Of a stretch of 64,000 nucleotides of DNA, positions 58,922-64,000 are shown one piece after another. Origin of the DNA: Gymnothorax reevesii. Lineage: Eukaryota; Chordata; Actinopteri; Anguilliformes; Muraenidae. The position numbers and the translations under genes are program-made. The notes under the pieces were generated by a model. The model did no database searches. It had not been told where the DNA came from and was given only the letters and a program-made list of their open reading frames with translations. Each line of letters starts with the position of its first letter. Position 1 is the stretch's first letter. Location: the NCBI GenBank assembly GCA_029721435.1, contig CM056583.1:48761120-48825119 (forward strand), written 5' to 3'.

Positions 58922-59150
58922 TATATTATTATTATTTCTTTTCTTCTTCAGAAATGTTTTTCACAAATTCCCGTGAGATGGTGAATATGCACATTTGGTT
59001 GGAAGTTGTGTGTAAATGCTGCCCAAGGCATTTTTAACTAAATCGGCCTGATGGGGGCGCTATAATTCAAGAAAAACTTTTTTCACTTTGAAGGTCATAA
59101 CTCCTACACCGTAAGTTTGATTTACACGAAACAGTATAGACATTCCTTGG
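58922..59150 (+). repeat. Conserved opening block of compound unit, copy A
   Basis: TTATTATTATTTC, CTTCTTCAGAAATG, TTCCCGTGAGATGGT, GGTTGGAAGTTGTGTG, AAGGCATTTTTAACT, CGGCCTGATGGGGGCGC. The same order recurs at about 60430-60660 (copy B) and 62705-62960 (copy C). Confidence 0.85.
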
Positions 59151-60210
59151 TCCAAAGGAGCGGGGGATATAGTATTCAGCTCATTCCAGCCGTCCGTCAT
59201 GTCCCGTTTGTTCTGAACGTGATTTGCCAAGAACGGTTTGACCGATTCCATTCACCTTTGTTGTTAAGGTACACTGCCCGGCCAAAAAAAAAAGTCACCG
59301 TTTGGAAACGAATGAACAAATTCTATAATTGGATCATTATTGCGGTTATTAATATGTTTCAGCTGGAAATAATCATTTTAACCCTGACTGATGAAGCGCG
59401 TTGCTATTCATTTCTTAAAAAATCATGTCGGAAGACACATCCCTTGATGGTGGAAAAGATGTTACAGTATTTCAGAACGGGCAAGTTATTGGCTTGTATT
59501 TAGCAAAGAAAACCATGAATGACAAAAACAAGTATGAGGAATCATTTTCACAAACAAATTTGCCAGCACAAAGTCCTGACCTTAAACACATTAAAAGTTA
59601 CTGGGATGTGCTCAAGAAAAACCACCGAGTGGTTCAACCATTATGTCGAGAGGATAAGGTCTCGGCCAAAAATTATGGCATTTCTGATAGAAGATAAATG
59701 TTCTGGCATTGCATATAGTTGTCAAAACAATGACGAGACGAATATGCACTGTAATCAAAGCCACAGGGGTTCCAACTAAATATTTGAGTGAGCGACTTTT
59801 TTTTGGCCGGGCAGTGTATATTGGTGTGATACGCCAACCCAAGTAGATTTCTGTGACCTTGGCATTATTCTCAAGGTTATTACGACCACAAGACCACTTA
59901 CAAATTCCTTGTCAACTTGATATCTCTAGAATGGTTTGACCAATTCTATTCATCTTTGGTGTCAAGGTGTATTAGGGGCGGGGGACATAGTATTCAGCTC
60001 CGTTCGTCTGTCCGTCATGTCCCATTTGTTGTGAACGTGATATCTCAAGAACGGTTTGAGCGATTCCATTCCTCTTTGGTGTCAAAGTGTATTAGGGGTA
60101 GGGAACATAGTATTCAGCTCCGTCTCTCCGTCTGTCTGTCCATCATGTCCCGTTTGTTGTGAATGTGATATCTCAAAAACGGTTTGACCGATTCCATTCA
60201 TCTTTGGGGT
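59150..60210 (+). repeat. Tandem array of TATCTCAAGAACGG units, first block
   Basis: Units of about 125-130 bases with the order CATGTCCCGTTTGTTGTGAA, TATCTCAAGAACGGTTTGAC, GATTCCATTCATCTTTGG, GTATTAGGGGCGGGG, GACATAGTATTCAGCTCCG, then (GTCC)n. Copies start near 59195, 60015 and 60140, with a diverged one at 59905. Part of the array is a second unit type (GTGATACGCCAAC, GACCTTGGCATTATTCTCAA) at 59826-59935. A Tc1 derivative interrupts it at 59272-59816. Confidence 0.85.
59272..59816 (+). mobile_element. Deletion-derivative Tc1-like element with a paralogous empty site
   Basis: Ends CACTGCCCGGCCAAAAAA and, on the complement of the right side, CACTGCCCGGCCAAAAAA; TA at 59270-59271 and 59817-59818. 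It is 545 bp with only a worn transposase tail (LPAQSPDLKHIKSYWDVLKK, where relatives have NPIE). The related array unit at about 61732 reads TTAAGGTATATTGGTG without the element, which is exactly the flanks joined with one TA. Confidence 0.93.
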
Positions 60211-60949
60211 CAAGGTGTAATTTTGTGATATGCCAACCCCTGTCGATTTCCGTCACCTGGCGGGGGACATGGCCACGTTTAGTAGCAACACTTGTTAATT
60301 AATCTGTTAAAGATTTCCACTACTAATGGTCTTTCTTGGCTTGAACCCCGGAATTGCCACTTGCGGCTATATTTATTAGGGGTTCAAGCCCGTAGGGCCG
60401 AAATCCTGTTGTGTTTGTGCTGGTTTATAATTATTATTATTTCTTTTCTTCATCAGAAATGTTTTCGCAAATTCCCATGAGATGGTAAATGGCAGAGATC
60501 TGAAATTTTGCACATTAGTTGGAAGTTGTGTGTAAATTCTGAGCAAGGCATTTTTAACTCAATCGGCCTGATGGTGGCTCTATAATTCAAGAAAAACAGG
60601 TTTTCATAACTCCTACGATGTAAGTCCAAATTACATGAAACTTAGTAGAGACATTCTTTGGGCAATTTTCTTAAACTTTCCTCTACGGACTTCTAAGGTC
60701 TGCCATATGTGATTTTCGGGAATTTAGAATTTTTTGAAAAAAACATTTTTGACATCGCCTCCTAGGCCGTCGGTCCGATTCCTTTGAAATTTGCTGTGGA
60801 TCATCAGTGGACCAAACTTATCAAAGATTGTATAAAGCTTGTTGAAATCTCAATTTTGTTTCCAAGATATTGACTAATGAATTTCAGCAGGGGCGTGTCT
60901 TCGCATTTCAATGGACAAAATTCAACAATCATTGGGCTAATCATCACAG

Positions 60950-61560
60950 AACATGCAGAATATGTCCATATAAGTACCAGAAACGCAACTTGACAGTTTC
61001 ATGCAAATCGGCCAATAGGGGGCTCTATAACACAAATCAGACTATAAATCAGCAATTTTTGTCCTATAGCCATAAAACTCACAGTATATATTCATGTAAG
61101 TACCTAAAACATACCAAGAAAATTTCATTCAAATTGACTGATAGGGGGCGCTATAAATGCAAAACAAAACAGCATGGTATGACACAAATCAGACTATAAA
61201 TCAGCAATTGTTTGTCCTATAGCCATAAAACTCACAAGATATATTTATACAAGTACTTGAAACATACTCTGAAAATTTCATTCAAATTGTTTGATAGGGA
61301 TATAAATTATATAAATATTTGATATAAATGCAAAACAAAGCAACGTGGTAAAACACAAATCAGACTATAAATCATAAATAGTTTTTCCAGTCATTACAAA
61401 ACTCATAGGATATGTCCGCATAAGAACCTGAAACATAGCCTGAAAGTTTCAATCAAATCGACCAATAGAAGGTGCCATAAATGCACAAAATAGCCCAACA
61501 TAACACAAATCAGACTATACACCATGTTGCTCCAATCATTACACTGGTAAAATAGCTCCA
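60950..61560 (+). repeat. Tandem array, 150-170-bp units with GGGGGCGCTATAA motif
   Basis: Units share CACAAATCAGACTATAAATC, CATAAAACTCACAGGATATG, AAGTACCTGAAACATAC, TTTCATTCAAATTG and ATAGGGGGCGCTATAAATGC. The first of these blocks starts near 61031, 61186, 61355 and 61505. Units are diverged, some with the GGGGGCGC core lost (61300, 61470). Confidence 0.85.
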
Positions 61561-61609
61561 CATAAATACCTGCAACACACTCTTAAAGTGGTTTTTGTCC
61601 CTCGCCACC

Positions 61610-62560
61610 ATGATTGCAAACGGAGCAGGGGACATAGTATTCAGCTCCGTCCGTCCGTCTGTCATGTCTCGTTTGTTCTGAATGCGATATCTCAAGAACG
61701 GTTTGACTAATTCCATTCATCTTTGGTGTTAAGGTATATTGGTGTGATACGCCGACTCCTAAAGATTTCCGTGACCTTAGCATTATTCTAACGGTCATCA
61801 CGATCATTAGACTACTTACAAATCTCTTGTCAACATGATATCTCAAGAACGGTTCGACCGAATTCCATTCATCTTTGGTGTCAAGGTATATTAGGGGCGG
61901 GGGACATAGTATTCCGCTCCATCCGTCAGTCCGTCCATCCGTCTGTCATGTCCCGTTTGTTGTGAACATGATATCTCAAGAACGGTTCAACCGATTCCAT
62001 TCATCTTAGGTGTCAAGGTATATTAGGGGCGGGGGATATAGTATTCAGCTCCATCCATTCGTTCGTCCATCCGTCTGTCATGTCCCGTTTGTTGTGAACG
62101 CGATATCTCAAGAACGGTTTGACCGATTCCATTCATCTTAGGTATCAAGGTGTATTAGGGGAGTGCTCACAGCCCACTCGATTTACGTGACCTTTCTGTT
62201 ATTCTCAAGGTCATTAAGACCATTTGACCACTTGCAAATACCTTGTCAACATGATATCTCAAGAACGGTTTGACTGATTCCATTCATCTTCGATGTCAAG
62301 GTGTATTAGGGGCGGGTAATATAAAATTCAGCCCCATCCGTTCGGCCATCCGTCCGTCCCATCCCGTTTGTTGTGAACGCAATATCTCAAGAACGGTTTG
62401 ACCGATTCCTTTCATCTTTGGGGTCAAGATGTATTAAGGCCGGGGGACATAGTCTTCAGCTCCATTTGTCCATCCGTCTGGCCGTCCGTCACGTCCCGTT
62501 TATTGTGACCGCGAAATCTCAAGAACGCTTTGACCGATTTTATTCATCTTTGGCTTCAAT
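61610..62560 (+). repeat. Tandem array of TATCTCAAGAACGG units, second block
   Basis: The TATCTCAAGAACGG core occurs near 61687, 61842, 61971, 62104, 62255, 62391 and, as AAATCTCAAGAACG, 62514. Spacing is 125-155 bases, varying with the length of the (GTCC/CATCC)n linker and with insertion of the second unit type at 61741-61850 and 62165-62260. Confidence 0.9.
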
Positions 62561-62704
62561 GTGCGATTTTCTGATTCGCCGACTCCAGTCGATTTTTGTC
62601 ACCTGGTGGAAGACATGGGCACGTTTAGTAGCAGCACTTGTTAATTAATCTGTTAAAGCTTTCAACTACTAGTTTCTTGGCTTGAACCCCGGATTTGCCA
62701 CTTG

Positions 62705-63570
62705 CTGCTATATTTATGATTATTTCTTTTCCTCTTCAGAAACTTTTTTGCAAAGTCCCGTGAGATGGTAAATGATAGAGACCTTAAATTTTGCACAATG
62801 GTTGGAAGTTGTGAATAAATGTTGCCTAAGGCATTTTTATCTCAATCGGTCTGATGGGGGTGCTATAATTCAAGAAAAACAGTTTTTCTCTTTAAAAGCC
62901 ATAACTCCTATGCTGTAAATTTGATTTACATGATCTAGGTACAGATATTCCTTCTTCCAAACTGTACAACTTTCCTATCAGGACCACTAAGGTGCGCTAT
63001 ATTAGATTTTCCAAAATTTTGAATTTTTTGAAAAACACATTTTTTAAATCTCCTCCGAGGCCGTAGGTCCAATTCCTTCAAAATTCGCTGTGCATCACCA
63101 TTAGACTAAGCTTATCACAAGGATTGTTTAAGGGTTGTTGAAATCTCATTTTGTTTCCAAGAAATTGACCAATGAACTACAGTAGGGGCATGGTTTAGCA
63201 CATAAATGGACAAAAGTCAACAAGCATTGGGCCAGTCATCACGAAACTCACAGGATATGTCTATATAAGTATCATGAACATACTTTGACTGCTCTATGCA
63301 AATCGGCCTATGGAGGGCACTATAAATACAAAAAATGGGCATGGCATGACGCAAATCGGACTATAAATTAGCAAATGTTTGTCCTATAGCCATAAAACTC
63401 AAAGAATTTATTCATATAAGTACCTGAAACATACCTTGAAAATTTCATTCAAATTGCCTGATAGGGGGCGCTATAAATGCAAAGCAAAACAGTGTGGTAT
63501 AATACAAATCAGACTATAAACCATAAATAGTTTTCCCAATCATTACAAAACTCACAGGATGTGTCATAGC
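62705..63570. repeat. Compound unit 3, partial
   Basis: Continues the tandem order after unit 2. The GGGGTTCAAGCC start is deleted: the text jumps from CTATATTTAT to GATTATTTCTTTTCC, whereas unit 2 has about 60 extra bases between short TTAT matches. Opening block (copy C) follows, then 150-bp-type units (63230-63570). It stops at about 63570 where the CATCGGGG repeat begins. Confidence 0.75.
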
Positions 63571-63574
63571 CTGA

Positions 63575-63958
63575 AAGTTTCAAATATCCCTGGAGGTCCC
63601 CTGATACTTCGGCGAGACATCACCGATGCATCAGGGATGCCTCGGGGAAAACAATATTTTGCAGAAGCTCTGGGCAAGCATCCCCAGACCCCATGGCCCT
63701 GGAAAGCTCCAGCGAGGCCTCCCCGGCCTGTTTTCCCAAAAAAACGTCGGGACTACATCGGGAAAATTTTCACTGCAAGCATTGAAATTTTTTGCAGTTC
63801 TACCGATACCTCCCGATAGTTCCAGATGGCTAGTGATGCTCCTGAAGCTTCCCCCGGACATTGGGAAACCTGTTCCCAACGCCTTTCGAGGTACATCAAT
63901 TTCAATTAGGAGTACATCGCCGAGGCAAAAAATGCCCAGTGGTACTGAGCCTTTACCA
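63575..63958 (-). repeat. CATCGGGG-type repeat, right copy in opposite orientation
   Basis: The complement begins near CTCAGTACCACTGGGC, like the TTGGTCCCACTGGGG start of the left copy at 55172. It carries CATCGGTGATG, GGCATCCCTGATGC, CCCGATGTAGTCCC and GGGAGGTATCGG. The copies are well diverged, so homology is likely but should be aligned. Confidence 0.5.
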
Positions 63959-64000
63959 TCGTGTAACATCCTGTCTTCTTTTTAACACAGAGTGGAGGCA

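Larger units (their letters stand above)
55861..60349. mobile_element. Compound GGGGTTCAAGCC-ended repeat unit 1, with nested Tc1 elements
   Basis: Opens with GGGGTTCAAGCC (55861-55872) and closes with the exact reverse complement GGCTTGAACCCC (60338-60349). After 58922 the order is: TTATTATTATTTC, CTTCTTCAGAAATG, CCGTGAGATGGT, TGATGGGGGCGCTATAATTC, an array of TATCTCAAGAACGG units, then ACATGGCCACGTTTAGTAGC and TTGTTAATTAATCTGTTAAAG. Removing the Tc1 insertions leaves a unit of roughly 1.5 kb (about 0.95 kb if the third Tc1 is also removed). No protein gene is recognised. Confidence 0.7.
60379..62690. mobile_element. Compound GGGGTTCAAGCC-ended repeat unit 2
   Basis: Opens with GGGGTTCAAGCC (60379-60390) and closes with GGCTTGAACCCC (62679-62690), 2312 bp. 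It contains the opening block (copy B), an array of about 150-170-base units (60950-61560), an array of TATCTCAAGAACGG units (61610-62560) and the closing ACATGGGCACGTTTAG / TTGTTAATTAATCTG block. It lies 29 bases from the end of unit 1, in the same orientation. Confidence 0.75.

Noticed and set aside
59917..60162. Repeat-encoded peptide (ISQERFDRF / HSIQL segments)
   Set aside because: The open frame follows the tandem unit only for two copies, then breaks; linker lengths vary without regard to frame.
59150..62560. CRISPR-like regular array
   Set aside because: Vertebrate context, 125-bp units that are repeats throughout rather than short repeats with unique spacers.

Overview
This is a vertebrate, almost certainly ray-finned fish, nuclear genome segment. 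It holds one split gene with GT-AG introns in AT-rich non-coding DNA, plus a repeat set typical of teleosts: many Tc1-like transposons, hAT and piggyBac-type miniature elements, a Harbinger remnant, L2/Rex1-like retrotransposons, a 5S-rRNA-derived SINE and tRNA-promoter SINEs. I cannot name the species.

The only host protein gene I can support is TXNL1 (thioredoxin-like protein 1), plus strand, eight coding exons between 7959 and 14308. They join without a frame break into 288 residues: an N-terminal thioredoxin domain with a C-R-P-C active site, then a C-terminal PITH domain. A CCAAT/GC-box region lies upstream (about 7740-7800) and an AATAAA signal downstream (14541). A hAT miniature element sits in intron 5 just after the donor site.

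Layout. 1-7700: tandem repeat, Tc1 remnant, nested inverted-repeat elements (4054-4800), degraded L2-type reverse transcriptase on the minus strand (5750-7140). 7740-14560: TXNL1. 14560-19600: intergenic with a Tc1 fragment and a SINE-like copy. 19600-28400: repeat-poor stretch with a few miniature elements; candidate regulatory DNA. 28400-35000: Harbinger remnant, a 2-kb long-inverted-repeat element carrying a 5S SINE, and a 1.5-kb Tc1 element inside another repeat. 35000-43280: mostly unassigned. 43280-48000: two Tc1 elements, the first split by a 145-bp-period tandem repeat. 48460-54450: 5'-truncated L2, a 2.1-kb element with matching flanks, and a Rex1/L2-like element with an uninterrupted 452-codon reverse transcriptase ORF.

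55.2-64.0 kb is the most unusual part: a nested compound repeat. Units open with GGGGTTCAAGCC and close with its exact reverse complement. They carry two kinds of internal tandem array, one of them with recurring AGGGGGCGC-type cores. Two Tc1 elements are nested one inside the other within the first unit, and a third, deletion-derivative Tc1 has a perfect empty site elsewhere in the array. Both nested transposases carry TAA at the same glutamine position before the second catalytic aspartate. Related repeats in opposite orientation lie at both sides of the region. Apart from TXNL1, all protein-like sequence in the window is transposon-derived and nearly all of it is broken.
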